A stretch of DNA of 64,000 nucleotides from Euonymus europaeus (Eukaryota; Streptophyta; Magnoliopsida; Celastrales; Celastraceae), in contig OY756964.1 of the NCBI GenBank assembly GCA_963580455.1, positions 4,588,001 through 4,652,000 on the forward strand, in the 5' to 3' direction. The notes below the pieces were generated by a model. That model did not search any database, was not told the origin of the DNA, and worked only from the letters and a program-made list of their open reading frames with translations. Shown in pieces: positions 15,300 through 27,334 of the stretch; the stretch's first letter is position 1, and the number at the start of each line of letters is the position of its first letter. The position numbers and the translations under genes were made by a program.

Positions 15300-16115
15300 A
15301 GGTCAAGTTTGGCCCAACGTTTAGAACAACGTTTGTCGTTCAAGTCAAACGCAACGCAGTTTTTTGTGTTTGGAGACCCAGGTTCCTTTACGTTGCGGCC
15401 AGATTTAGACAAACGCAGTTGGCCAGCATCAAAAAAGGGGGCTAGGGCATCTCAGTTCAGCTTCAAGCCAATAAACTCCAAGCGGCCGAGCACTCTCCTC
15501 CGCCTACGAAAAGGTACTAATCTGCCCCTCCATCTCACTTTCGCTCTCTTTTTCTCTCTACTCGTCTCTCAACTTCTCTCTCAACTCGTCTTTGTTTCGA
15601 TTTCGACAGGATTCACGGTGGAACGGACGAACGATCGCTTCTTCACCTGCTGCGAACAAAGTCAGGTACCATTCTGCTGCCTTCGTAGGTGGGTCAAGCA
15701 CAGTAGGAGGACCATGGGGGGTTGATGAGGATATTGATATGGCGACAGTCCGTGACATGATTGCAGCAGAGTTGTTCATCCAGTAGTAGATGTTTACGCT
15801 TATTAATTTACAAAGATTTATCAGTTGTAATTGTTATTTGTAATGAATTTATGAAGTGTACGTTTGAATTCTGATGTATTTATATAATGCATATGCAATT
15901 GGGTAGATTTAAGTAGATTTTGATGCATTTATTTTAAAATAAGAGGTAAATAACATAAATTGGGTCATTTATAGACGCTAAAAGCTAAACTGGGTTAAAA
16001 CTCACAGCACCACAGTTTCACAAATGTGGTGTCAAACGCTAAACTGCGTTTGAACTCATCCCCCAGCACCACAGTTTTACACCTCACAGCAATACCAAAC
16101 AGCACCGTAGTTTCA
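15300..16115. mobile_element. Probable non-autonomous DNA transposon derivative
   Basis: Both ends carry the same motif family in opposite orientation: GTTTGGCCCAACGTTT and CAAACGCAGTT near 15308-15420, against AAACTGCGTTTG and ACCAAACAGCACCGTAGTTT near 16040-16110. CAGCACCACAG recurs in the right part. The inside is more GC-rich than its surroundings and holds a short open frame (15592-15786) ending DIDMATVRDMIAAELFIQ, which faintly recalls the C-terminus of HARBI1/ALP1-like nucleases. I could not fix the terminal repeats or a target duplication, so the PIF/Harbinger idea is only a suggestion. Confidence 0.35.
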
Positions 16116-16959
16116 AATTTTCAGTTCGAGTCTCACTTTTTTTTTCTTTTAAAAATAAAGAAAAAAACAAATAAGATATACCCATGACTCTTTTTTTCCC
16201 TTTCAATTGACGTCTTCCCTGATTTTGTTGTTGTGACTCATAGGCTACAATTATTTACTTTTTTTTCTTTCTATTTTTATGCGATAAAGATGTCAACAGA
16301 CTTTTGCCTACTCCACAGAAACTTTAATGTATTAATTTTTAACCATGCACATTAAACAATTTTTGACAACCATTTAACCTAGTCGTGAATATTTTTGGGA
16401 TCAAATTATATGATTTTAAAAGGTGTTGATTTTAATTCTTATCGACAACAATGTCATCATGGTCACGCATTAATTTTTTATTCTGTTATCAAGACAAAAA
16501 AGAAAATTTTATACGCACGTATTTGATATCTTGAATTTAGACTCTTATCTCTCAATTGTTCGCCAAATTTGTTTGGTGCAAGTCTTTAACATAGAATAAA
16601 TATAGAATCATAAAAAATAATGTCGAAAACTATAGGCTATCAAAGGCAGTAAGAGATCAAATATTATTGGAAATCTTGTTTGATTATGTCAAAATCACTG
16701 GTAAATGTATTATGAGCAAAATGAAAAATGGTATGGGCAATATAGTAAATACCTTAATCATAATAGTCTATAGGTGCATAGACATAAGACTGCAAGAAAT
16801 AGAGGTGGGTGGGTGCAAAGTCATTGGTCTCACCAACCCCGCCACCAACCTCTCCATTGGATTCAACGACCTCACAAAACCCCTTCAAATCCCAGCAAGA
16901 CTGCAATTGGCTTTGGTCAAAAACCAGTCTTTCCTACTTTCGCAGCCAAAACAAAATTA
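16116..16959. other. Intergenic and cytochrome b5 leader
   Basis: Poly-T and AT-rich sequence to about 16760, then a more balanced stretch (from about 16800) that should be the promoter and 5' UTR of the cytochrome b5 gene. No other gene is seen. Confidence 0.5.
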
Positions 16960-18385
16960 ATGGGTGGAGACGGAAAGGTTTTCGCTTTGGCCGAGGTCGC
17001 CGAGCACAACACCTCCAAGGACTGTTGGCTTGTCGTTGATGGCAAGGTACATGCTCGACTCATGTATTTTTTATATAAATTAACCGTGAAACGGTCTTGG
17101 ATTGGATCTGGGATCCATTCTTCTGTGATTGCAGAGTTTTTGTGTTGTTTGGTTTGTAGTAGACCTCTTGTTTGTAATGTTGTATATGCTTGTCCGATTT
17201 TTCTATTTCCTACGTTTTTTTTGCTTGTCGTCGTTGTGTTTCAATCTGGGCATTGAACTTGTATAGGCTTGCTTCTTGGTTTCTTGAGTTGCATGAGTGG
17301 GCGGTTGAATTGGATCTGTCAGGGAATATTAGTCAGGGGGTTTTCCTGTAGAAAGTTGGACTCTTTTAGATTGAATCCCAGCGCTGATAATATTGAATCA
17401 GATCTGTGAATGGTTCTTTAATCGGCAATTAGACAAGAATCTCTTGTAACCTCAACATTGAACAAGCACGGCTGGCGGCCACCCTTTTGTTGTTAACAAG
17501 GTGTCAATGTCCTTGCTCAGAAAACTGAAAAATAATTACTAGCATATCAGCCTGACAAACTAGAAGCTGCTATTTTTTACCAATGCAAAATGGTCCTCAA
17601 TCTGCCTTTACAAACTCTCAAATTTTGTGGAAGATGCTGGTTGTGGGTTTCTTTTATGCAATGGGATTATGGCGTGTTGCCTAAAGTTAACTCAGCCTTA
17701 ACCCATTGATGTTTTTTTCCGCGACTCGATTCCTAACCTGCAATGAAGATTTAGCAACTTCTTGCTCAGACTTTTGCCTCACATACTCTGTATTGCTAAC
17801 TGTATGCTCCATGGCCATGTTCATAGTGATAGGGTTACGAAAACCATCTTTGATCTTTGTTAGAAGGAATGAGCTTGACAGGTCAATATACTCTGAGGTT
17901 GGGAATATCGTTTCAAGTTTCAACATAGTTGAAATATTTGTTGAAACAGGTATATGATGTGACGAAATTCTTGGACGACCATCCTGGTGGTGATGAGGTC
18001 TTGTTGTCAGCTACAGGTATGTATATGATAAAAGTTACATTATATATTTGTATTCACTTCTATAGAAATACATTTGAAAGCTTTGTAGATTTGTCATTAA
18101 TTCCTATAATATCTACGGTTATCAGGGAAGGATGCTACTGATGATTTTGAGGATGTTGGTCACAGTAGCACTGCAAAAGCAATGATGGATGAATTCTACG
18201 TAGGAGACATCGATGCATCGACAATTCCCACAAAGACCACTTATACTCCTCCCAAGCAGCCTCACTACAACCAAGACAAGACAGCAGAATTCGTCATCAA
18301 GCTCCTCCAGTTCTTGGTCCCTCTTATAATCTTGGGCCTGGCTGTTGCCGTTCGCTTCTACACCAAATCAACTCCTGCTGCTTAG
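16960..18385 (+). CDS. CB5: Cytochrome b5, tail-anchored
   Basis: Three exons: 16960-17046, 17950-18016 and 18126-18385 (stop TAG), 414 bp, 137 residues. The heme-binding domain fills residues 1-75; the two axial histidines are in FLDDHPGGDE and DVGHSSTAKAM. A proline/threonine-rich linker follows. One hydrophobic segment near residues 109-130 (KLLQFLVPLIILGLAVAV) precedes a short basic tail (RFYTKSTPAA), the layout of C-terminally anchored ER cytochrome b5. It passes electrons to fatty-acid desaturases/hydroxylases and some P450s at the ER. It converges on the NPH3 gene, with stops about 770 bp apart. AT5G48810 (CB5-D) has the same neighbour in Arabidopsis, from memory. Confidence 0.97.
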
Positions 18386-19158
18386 ATATTTGGACTGCAA
18401 GGGCATATGGTGTGACCTTCACTACGAGTCTGTCAATTATTTTTCACCCTTTGTGTTTTTGCGCCATGTTGAGAAATGCTTAGGGAATTGTTAAACTTGT
18501 GATAAGTGCTGGGGTTTCATCTCATTTGGTATGTGACTCTCTTTCTTCTTAATGTAATGTCTCTCCTCTTCACTCTCGATATGCCATTGGTGAAATACTG
18601 TCTCCTTTTCTCCCCAATTTCTCATTTATATTTGAGAGACTTGATATCATAAAACTCCATGAGAGTTTGATTGCATCGAAGAGGCAACAACCATACATTT
18701 TTCCTCTAGAAAACCAGAAGCGGCAACTTCCTTGAAATCTTGCTTAAGAAAGCCTGATAGTGTGCGTAAATCACTTCCTCTTAGGGTCTCTTTTGTCTTA
18801 CAAAACAAAGATGACGAGCAACAGAGCAGATTATCAGGCTCTCAGACATGATTTACAAACTAGTTAACAACTTGATTCTTTGAGTTTTGTGGACTTCTCT
18901 TAGACATTCTCCAAAGCATTGGAGTTGTAAATAATCTAAAACATAACAGAAATCTGGGTAAAGAACTAGAAAAACGCCGAAGTTTACTCCCCATACCCAT
19001 GACTCAAGAAACAAAGGGGCCCCCGCTTGCCAATTGAACGAAATAAAACTCATAAACAAGGTGACAAAGGGGAGATTGTAATAGTGCCATGAAGAGCATC
19101 ACATGTAATCAATCAACACACACACAGATATAACAAAGAAGCTTGTACAATGAATTAC
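18386..19158. other. Convergent 3' flanks of CB5 and NPH3 gene
   Basis: Holds the 3' UTR of cytochrome b5 (+) and that of the NPH3 gene (-). Short open frames here show no protein family features. Confidence 0.6.
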
Positions 19159-22100
19159 CTACTCTGTGCTTGCACATGTTCTTTGAATAAACCTAGAATC
19201 TGTCCTATGGGAATGCTTCGAGGGAGAAGTCGATTCCCTGGAAGAACTATGTCCAAAGAAGCTTAACTTACCAATTTTCGTTGAGAATGAACTCACGAAC
19301 TTACGAGAATGAGACTTTTGCATTTGTCTCTTCATACAAACATGGTCCTTTTCTAGATCATTTAGCCTCATACGCAAACGAGCTAGTTCAAGTTTTAGCT
19401 CCCGATTTTCACGCCTCAGTGATGCATAGTTGTCTCGTGGAGACATAGCTGCACTAAGAGCACCACTGCTGATTCGCGATGATAGGTGTGCTGGTTTATG
19501 GTCATCATCAGCATAAGAGCTGCACAAGGAATTTCGTAGTCTTAGTTGCTCAAAGTAAAGCACTTGTACCATCGCTTGGAGTGGGAGGCGTTCGTTCTGT
19601 GCAGCATGTGCACCAGCTTCTTGTGAGAGCTTTTGGAAATCTATCAGTCTGCAAAGCTTCTTCCTATCTGTATCTGACAAACTCTGGTGAGCCTGCATAT
19701 TATTCATAAAGAATCAGACAAAAATAATGAAGATTCAGATGATGCAGACATGAGTATTTATGCACTAGACAATCAATCATTAAGGACAACCTCATATCTT
19801 TTAGTGAATCACAGTGAGGAACAGATGAAAAGAACTATCCAGAGTGATGCTTGTTTAATAACATGAGCAAGAACTAGCAAATTTGTCTTCCCAGGATTTT
19901 CCTTTCTTCTTGATCTTTCCAGGTGTGGTTAGAAGTACCTCCCATCATCTAGTTTATCTCTCACCCTCGCTCCCCAAAAAACACAGAAGGAAAAAAAACA
20001 AAAGAGGATGTTATTGATAAGACATACTTTCAGGTAAACATCAATCGCCCTATATAATCCATCATGAATAGTACGTGCATGTTCTGGTAGAGTTTCCGCG
20101 ATGACCAAGAACTCATTAAGCTTGAGGTTGGCATCAGGAGCGATTTCGGCAAGATAATTGTCCACTAAACTTGCTACCCTAAACAATGCAGTTTGACATG
20201 GTGAATGAGGACTATCAGGTTCAAACACAGAGTCATCGTCCATCTCATCTTCACCATCATCTTGCTGTGTGAAATTGACCAAGATCCTATGAACTGTATC
20301 AACATCGAATAAGGTATCACCTGCATGCCGGAAGAATGGAATCAAAAGATCATCAAGAGTTGCAATATCCAACTGGGACCCAATCCTCCTCTCTAAATCA
20401 AGCCTGCAAGAAACTGCGCAATTGAGCATCACCGCACTTCGCAAAAGCCCAAAAAGGAAACTTACGGGAACAGCAAGTTTCTCAACAGGCAAAAGGGTAA
20501 CTATTGTCTCAACCACAACTACAAGTTGTTCATGCCCGCTTGAGCCTGAAGCCAAATCAACTTTTGTCTGGCTAGATGAATTCCATAAACTGGATTTCTT
20601 TGTCAACTCCTTCTGGGCATAATTTAAAAGTGATGCACCAATACTTTCAGGTCGGACCCCACGACGCTCCATGGCCACCATGACTCTTTGATACAAGTCA
20701 ATTCCAAGAACAGATAGATCTTCTATCCACCAGTCTCCCTCACATGTGGCCTGCTTATTCATGTGAAGCCTCCCAGAGCTGCTGTACTCTAAGCGTGAGA
20801 AGCTCGAGGCTATTTGCTCTGCACAAGTCTTTGAGGCTATTGCATCTATACAGCGGCTAACAATTTTTAATTCATCGGCAAGAGGGAGTAGGTTCTCGCA
20901 TTGTTGCAGGACTTCAACACAAATTTCAAAACTCTTGCACACAATACTCTGAAGATATTCTTCAGCACGGGATCCAAGATTATCTTTTGAGAACTCTTCA
21001 GTCATTTCAAGGTAATCAGAGACACAACACAGCTGTGCTACATTTGCAGATGTGATTTCAAAGTTGACACCATAACAAAATTTAGCAGCCAACTCAAATG
21101 CCTCTGCTCCTCCTGGTAGATTAAGAAGCTCAACCTTTGAAATGTGAGAATTCAGATGTTCGGCAACCAGCTTTCGAACCCGCCCACTTCGAGATACAAG
21201 AGGAAACTGCATTTACAATTAAATATCAGAATAGCACATACAATTATGAAGGAAGCATATAAGTCTTTTTTTGCCCTTTTTGTTTTCTAATGATAGATGG
21301 AATTAGGGGCCAGAGAACAGCATTAAAACTTGAGAGGAACACACTTTTAAGTTCTTTCAAATGCAGAGTAAACAATAAATACATCGTGTGAAATGTAGCA
21401 ACAGCTATTAACGCAAATATCAAACACACTTGGAAGTTTTCTAAAGCCAGGGTTGGCAACCAATAACTCTCGAGGAAAGTGAAGGCTCGAACCAGTAGTT
21501 TCACTGACTGGGTTTCTTGTAGCATAATTCTAGGAACTCGATCCTCAGTGTTAATTTCTTCTGCAGGTTTCAAAGTGGCAAAAAAAAAATTATCACAGAG
21601 GTGTTAAAAATTTATTTGCCATCTATCTCATGAACAGATTCCTCACAGATTATAGCCCAACAGAGGGTTAGAAATGCCTAAATAGTGGATTGTTATTTCA
21701 GTTGTCACAATTTGCCAATGAAAATGGAAAGAAATAACAGTTTAAACTTCAAACTATAACAGGCATTCGGCAACTGCGCTAGGCGAGGGAAGGGGAGTGG
21801 AAGCAGGGAAACAGTAAATCAACCACGGTGTGCAGGTTACCTTGTGTAATGCAAACATAGCTCCGCTAACTTCAATTGTTATATCACTTGGAACATCTCG
21901 AAAAATCCTGCATTGATGTAACTGTAAGATATTAGGACAAAATTTGAGGATAACAAGGTATGCAACTACTGGTCTAAAATAACAAGTCAAAAATATTTGC
22001 TTCTCCTGATTACAAAATCATTGCATTCCCACGATTCAAGACTTATTACATAGCAATTACTGTGGTATAAATCAATAAGTAGCATCTTCCAAATCTTTTA

Positions 22101-22461
22101 GTTCTTCAGTGACAGTTAACAGATGTTACTAGCACTTAGCTGCTTGTTTGTTTCTTTTACTATCTCCAGTGGCAAGAAAATAAAATAAAATAAAGTGATC
22201 TCAAAGGAAAAAAGGTAAACTCAAACTGAGGAAATTGTTCAGAACAATCAGAGATTGAGAGAGAGATCCCTCCAGTAACAATTCATCAGAAGAAGAGATA
22301 ACAGTGCCATATACATTAAATTTCACTGCAACCATCTTCAAATCTTAGGTTGATTATCACATCAAAAGACCAAATTTGTATCAAACAAACCATTCACTAC
22401 ATCGCTGCCGATAGCTTTTAGCCAAGGACAGCTGTTGCTGCTGATGCTGCTTCTTGTCCAT
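19159..22461 (-). CDS. NPH3/RPT2-like BTB protein, AT5G48800-like
   Basis: Four exons on the minus strand: 22391-22461, 21841-21907, 20028-21206 and 19159-19692, 1851 bp, 616 residues. Exon 1 is short and Q-rich (MDKKQHQQQQLSLAKSYRQR) and joins as SEW|IFRDVPSDI, which decided the start. The BTB domain covers about residues 24-130 (HKFPLVSRSG, then PGGAEAFELAAKFCYG). The NPH3 domain runs from about 180 to 475 (DWWIEDLSVLGIDLYQRVM; DLERRIGSQLDIATLDDLLI; NERLPLQ with QVLYFEQLRLRN). A coiled coil (REN.ELKLELARLRMRL) and a serine/basic tail end the protein. Family members are plasma-membrane-associated CUL3 substrate adaptors in phototropin and auxin signalling. The role of this subgroup is not known to me. 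Confidence 0.95.
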
Positions 22462-23342
22462 GAAGATAAAGGCAACAGAGAGAGTGAAATAGGGAGTACT
22501 CAAGATATAGTAAACAAGCAGTCAGGAATGAAAAGAGTATCGAAGAAAAGGAGAGGAAGAGAGAAAGTAACCCAGTGAGAATATTGCTGATGGTGAACTT
22601 CTTTGGCCATTTTTGTCAAACAGGTGATGTACATACCATAGATTGCAATTGTCCAAAGCACCGGGCCTCCTTTGTGGGTCATGCACTTTTGCTCCAATCT
22701 CTCCTCCATCTTTTCACTAAAAGAGAGATTGTATTTTTGTTCAAATCTATGTATTTCACCTTTTCAATTCCGTTCTCTTATTTGTCAATGCGGTTAAAGA
22801 GGAAAAGAAAATAAGGCAGGAACAAAAGGGTTGTTATGTATGACTGGTTTTACTTTGTTAGAAAAGCAAGCAAAAGTGTTTTTGTCTTGTACCCAAAAGA
22901 CAATTATTTTACGGTTCCTCTTTTTTGGCTTTTTAGTTTTTTCACCCATAAAGTTGTCGGATTATCTTTCATGGACTCGAACGGCTGTATTAATATTCAA
23001 TGAAAAAAGGATAAAAAGCTGTGGATGCATGTATCGTGTATGTATTAATTAGTGTGAGAGCAACATCTGGGAGGAGTACATAGGACCTAATATCCGCGTG
23101 TATATATAGCAGCAACACGTGTGTCGAGAGAGTCAACCAAGCACTCAAGAACATAAAATATTATAAAAAATATTAATATTATTATAAAATGTAAAAAATA
23201 TTAAATAACTATATTTTTCTTTATTAATGTTTATTAATTTTTTTATTAATATCTCTGTAACAGAATTTGAAACTAACATTTATGTTATTAGAAAAATGAA
23301 TGAAACATTAACAGTATTTAAAACAGCATATACGTTACTAAC
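22462..23342. other. NPH3 gene leader and intergenic
   Basis: The minus-strand upstream region of the NPH3-type gene. It holds an ATG-led frame of up to 69 codons (22500-22709, minus) that may sit in the 5' leader as an upstream ORF, if transcription starts that far up. Beyond 22.8 kb it is AT-rich without a gene. Confidence 0.45.
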
Positions 23343-23572
23343 TAAGAAGCACAGATACGGATACGTGATACGTATACGACACGATACGGATACGGGGATA
23401 CGTCATTTTTTCAAAAAAAAGGATACGGATACGTTTAGGATACGTTTTAATTTTTTTAAAAATATATTTTTATATATTGTTAAAATAACATAATCAAACA
23501 TAAATAGTAATGGAAATTGGCAAACATAACATAAATAGCCATTTGTCTTCTACATAAAAATTGCTTAAAGCC

Positions 23573-25403
23573 TTAAACATCCATTGCTCCATGACTTCCA
23601 TCACCCGATATAGCCTCATCGCCATCATCAGCGAAAACTACACTCTCTAAGTCCGGCTCATCAAGAGAGAGATGTGCAACCTCTAGCTCTCCAACATCCT
23701 CAAATGTGCCAAATTTGTCACCTGCAATGTCCCACATCCTGCTCTCTCCTTTCCAATAATCTGGTTGTCTTCTTGATAAGAGTCGGAGATTGCTATGAAT
23801 GAAAACCAAGTCTTCTGCACGTTTTGGTGCCATTTGATTTCTTCTCACTGAATGCACAAATGAGTAAGTGCTCCAATTTCTCTCAGCACATGATGAAGAC
23901 GAGGGTTGCACAAGTATCTTTAAAGCCAAATTTTGCAGTAGAGGTGCACTTGCACCAAAGGTAACCCACCAACTCTTAGGATCCATATTGTCACGATGGT
24001 GAATAGAATCGGTATCTGCAAAATCTCCCGACATGCTAGAAAAGTTTACGAACTCCATTGTTACCGCCATCCTCTCTTCAGAGTTAGAGAAGTATTTCTT
24101 CAAACATTTAATTCTCTCCCTAGCAACTTCAACGTCTTTATGTGGAGGAAGCCGAGTAGGATCTTCATTAAGCCATAGGTCACTATAATACCTTAAATAG
24201 GAGGAAAAACAAATAGCAAGATTGCAAAAGGTTTAGACTTTTAAATTTAAAAAGAAACAAAATTAAGATTAGGACTTGAAATATAAAAGCTTAAAAGTTT
24301 GACTGTTACCTTGGATTGAGTGAATGAGCTAAGCAATGGAGTGGGGTATTGTTCTTGTTCCAACGACTTACTAGAATTCCATGCACTACATCGTAAAACT
24401 TTGAAGGCTCCTCAACTCGCTTTCCTTCTTTTCTATATATTGCAAGTCTCACTTTTTCAATCATAGAATCCCACATATCATAGACCAAGTGGAGACAAGG
24501 TTTGTCCGTATCACAAGCCCTAAGCATATCATATATAGGAGCTGTGAATGAGAGTATATAGTCAATAGCATCCCACCAGACTTCATCTATCACCTTATCC
24601 CTCACAAATTTAGCCTTTCCCACATCATCCTCCCTATAAGAATTCCACTTCTCACTAATCACCATACTCATTAGACTTCTTTTTATAAGCCTGAATCGCT
24701 TCAACATCACAATAACAGAAGCAAATCTAGTAGTAGCAATCGATAGCAACTTCAAAGGTACAAACTCATTAAAAATGGCTAACCTCATGGAATGGTTCAT
24801 GATAAAATTCTTGATGATATTAACATCACCCGAAACAATTGTGATCCAAGAACACTCGTATGGACTCCTTGCCAAGTGAAATGGCAAGCCTGAAGCATAG
24901 AAAAATCTTGCAATGAGAGCATGCAATTGATTTCGATCCTCCGTGTTGAAAGACTTCTCAATAGGACTAGTCTGTCTAGAACTTCCAGCCTCCTTTCTTT
25001 TCTTAGACTCATAGCCAGTTGCATACATTCCACCTGGAAACATATTAGAAGGTGGTAATGACACTTTCTTTGGTGCATTTGCCATTTCTCTATTCTTAAC
25101 TTCCTCTTCCAATCTTTGCATGTCCACAATATCTTTACTAGAAACCTTTTTACAACCAGCAATGCCTAACCTAGGCAATTTCAGTAAATGAGCTCTCACC
25201 CTAGTGTAAGATGTAGTTTTTTGCATATGGCAAAAATTACACTCCCATGAAATATTTCCCCCACCACTACCTTCGGCATCCCTTTCTTGTTTTTTGACAT
25301 ATATCCATAGAGGCTTGCAGGAATCATCAGTACTACTACCAACATTAGAAGATTGCACTGAACCACTAGCTGAAACAGAGGTAGTGGCTGCACTTGAAGA
25401 CAT
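23573..25403 (-). CDS. hAT transposase, BED finger type, internally deleted
   Basis: Two exons, 24310-25403 and 23573-24191, join in frame to 570 residues. A BED-type zinc finger is seen (WECNFCHMQK.., C55, C58 and a downstream H/C pair), then the GLPFHLARSPY motif at about 171-182. After that the reading jumps straight to ECSWI. In full-length relatives, as I remember them, this interval holds well over 100 residues of the DUF659/RNase-H-like core with catalytic acidic residues. The C-terminal hAT dimerisation region is present (PSSSSCAERNWSTYSFVHS; KRAEDLVFIHSNLRLLSR). The frame is open on both sides of the jump, so this looks like a precise in-frame internal deletion. The protein could still bind DNA and dimerise but should not cut. 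Confidence 0.85.
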
Positions 25404-25559
25404 GAGACAAACTTGAAGGCCCAGCAACAAAATTATTGTCGAGAAGCCTGGAGATTAAATTTAAAGCATGTGATTAAATTTAAATCATGCGATTACTTTT
25501 TAAAAGAGGAGATTTAAGTTTCAAATCATACACTGGAACGAATTCAGAACCACGCGAAG

Positions 25560-25815
25560 TCAGAACCACTCGAAGTCAGCACCACGCGAACAGAGCCTGC
25601 TGGAGGTCGCGATGGGAGATCGCGAGAGGTTGCTGGAGGTCGCGATTCGCGTGGTGGTGCTCGCGACAGTCTGCAAATAGAAATCGCTGGTGCTCGCGAC
25701 AGGCTGTGGAGCTCGTGACAGGCTACGGAGCTTGCGACAGGCTGCGAATGGAGATTGCTGGTGCTCGTGACAGGCTGTGGAGCTAGCGAAAGCCTGGTGA
25801 GATGGAGGCAGCTGC
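25560..25815. repeat. GC-rich imperfect tandem repeats in hAT leader
   Basis: The motif GCTCGCGACAGGCTGTGGA and close variants recur about every 20-40 bp, together with GGTCGCGA..GATCGCGA blocks. The tract is much more GC- and CpG-rich than anything near it and lies just upstream of the transposase ATG. Confidence 0.75.
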
Positions 25816-26062
25816 TGGTGAGATGGGTCGCGCAAAATAAGCCTGATTTTAGGTTTTGGGTTATTGCAAAATACGTATCTGATACGTATTTATTCCGTAT
25901 CTCAAACGTATCCTTTATTTAAAAAAATAATTAAAATTTTGTATTTAGAAAAAACGTCTTCCAGACGTATTTATGCCGTATCTGTACGTATCCGTATCCG
26001 ATACGTAACAGATACTGATACTTCAACACCCTAGACGTATCCGTGCTTTGCAGGTTACTAAC

Positions 26063-27300
26063 ATATATGTTAAGTTATTACTTCCAATATTGATTCTCAA
26101 ACGCAGACGCGGATATGCCACAAATTTTCGGCAGTAATCATGGCGATTCATTGCTCTCAAAATATTAGCATTCAAGGATCTCAAAGCATGCATGTATCAA
26201 TCATAAAGAAAAAGCCTAAACGCGAGTATGAGAATAATAATAAGATAAGTCTTTGAAAATCAAGATTCGCGACACTAATTCGACTGCAACAGCCCCAAAT
26301 TCCCACATGTAATAACTAATAAAGCACCTTCAAACACAAACACACACACACACACATATATATATATATGCATGTCTGTATACATGACTGAAAAAATGAT
26401 GACACGCATCATCTAAGTGTTTTTTTTTTTTGAAGAAATCATCTAAGTGTTTTTCATTCTGTCGTAGAAACTAAAAAAATATGAGATTGATTTATGAAAA
26501 GGTGAAAGTGAAATTAAAGAGAATATAGAGAAAGAGAGAGGTATGGTCACTATCTATGGTGCGACTACTTTTAATAATGTTGGATATCAATTACCCCACC
26601 ACCACCTCGACACCTCCTGTAACTGGGTCATAATATTCCATTTCTTAGGATATGATTTGATATTATGTATCTCCCACCACGTGCCATAAATAAAAAAAGT
26701 CCTGGTCCAAAGTCAAAGTCTTGGAGACCTGTGCACATATTTACCATGCATGCGCACACTGTCAACTTCTAGGTCGAGAAGTTTTTCTCACCAAAAAAAA
26801 AATGTAAAAGTCACTCTCCCAAAATTAAAAAAAAAGTTATAATGCAAGGGCAATACAGTAATTTTAGACTTTTAAGTCCTTCAATTATGTCTCAGATTTA
26901 CTCTCATTCCTAAATTATTTTTTTCCCCACTTTCATTCTTAAACCATTTAAAGGTTGAACTTGTACCCCTAAAATCATTTCGACCATGAAAAAGATTGAC
27001 TTGTCAAACTAGCTTGTTTCCATGCAGGAGAGAGAGCGCGTATATTAAATATCAAAGAAAAAATTATACTTTCTGTTTCTCAACTATACATTACGTTTTA
27101 TTTTCGTTCCTAAACTATTTTTTCCCCATATATTTCATTCTTTAGATTGCTTTGTTGTTATTACAGGGACAAAAAATCAATTGATTTTGCATTAATTTAA
27201 TCACAAAATTAGGTACATTATGATAATTAAAAGATATATCATTATAATTTGAGATACTTAATAATGTAGAATTTCTCTCCAAATAGAATGACAGAATGTG
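26063..27300. other. Intergenic, AT-rich
   Basis: No gene is supported. A direct repeat of about 17 bp (ATCATCTAAGTGTTTTT) occurs twice, near 26410 and 26440. Confidence 0.55.
26339..26369. repeat. Compound (CA)n(TA)n microsatellite
   Basis: ACAC tract running directly into a TATATA tract. Confidence 0.95.
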
Positions 27301-27334
27301 ATGTGAGCCCAGTGCTGTAACCGAGCCTACTTCG

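Larger units (their letters stand above)
23334..26062 (-). mobile_element. hAT transposon with target-site duplication
   Basis: The element lies at about 23343-26053. GTTACTAAC stands directly outside both ends (23334-23342 and 26054-26062); hAT elements make 8-bp duplications, so the boundary is uncertain by one base. The termini are imperfect inverted repeats (AAGAAGCACAGATACGG at the left; AAAGCACGGATACGTC read inward from the right). About ten copies of ATACG or its complement crowd each subterminal 100-170 bp, the kind of array hAT transposases bind. On the minus strand it encodes a BED/hAT transposase, annotated separately. It lies between the NPH3 and KRP genes. Confidence 0.88.
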
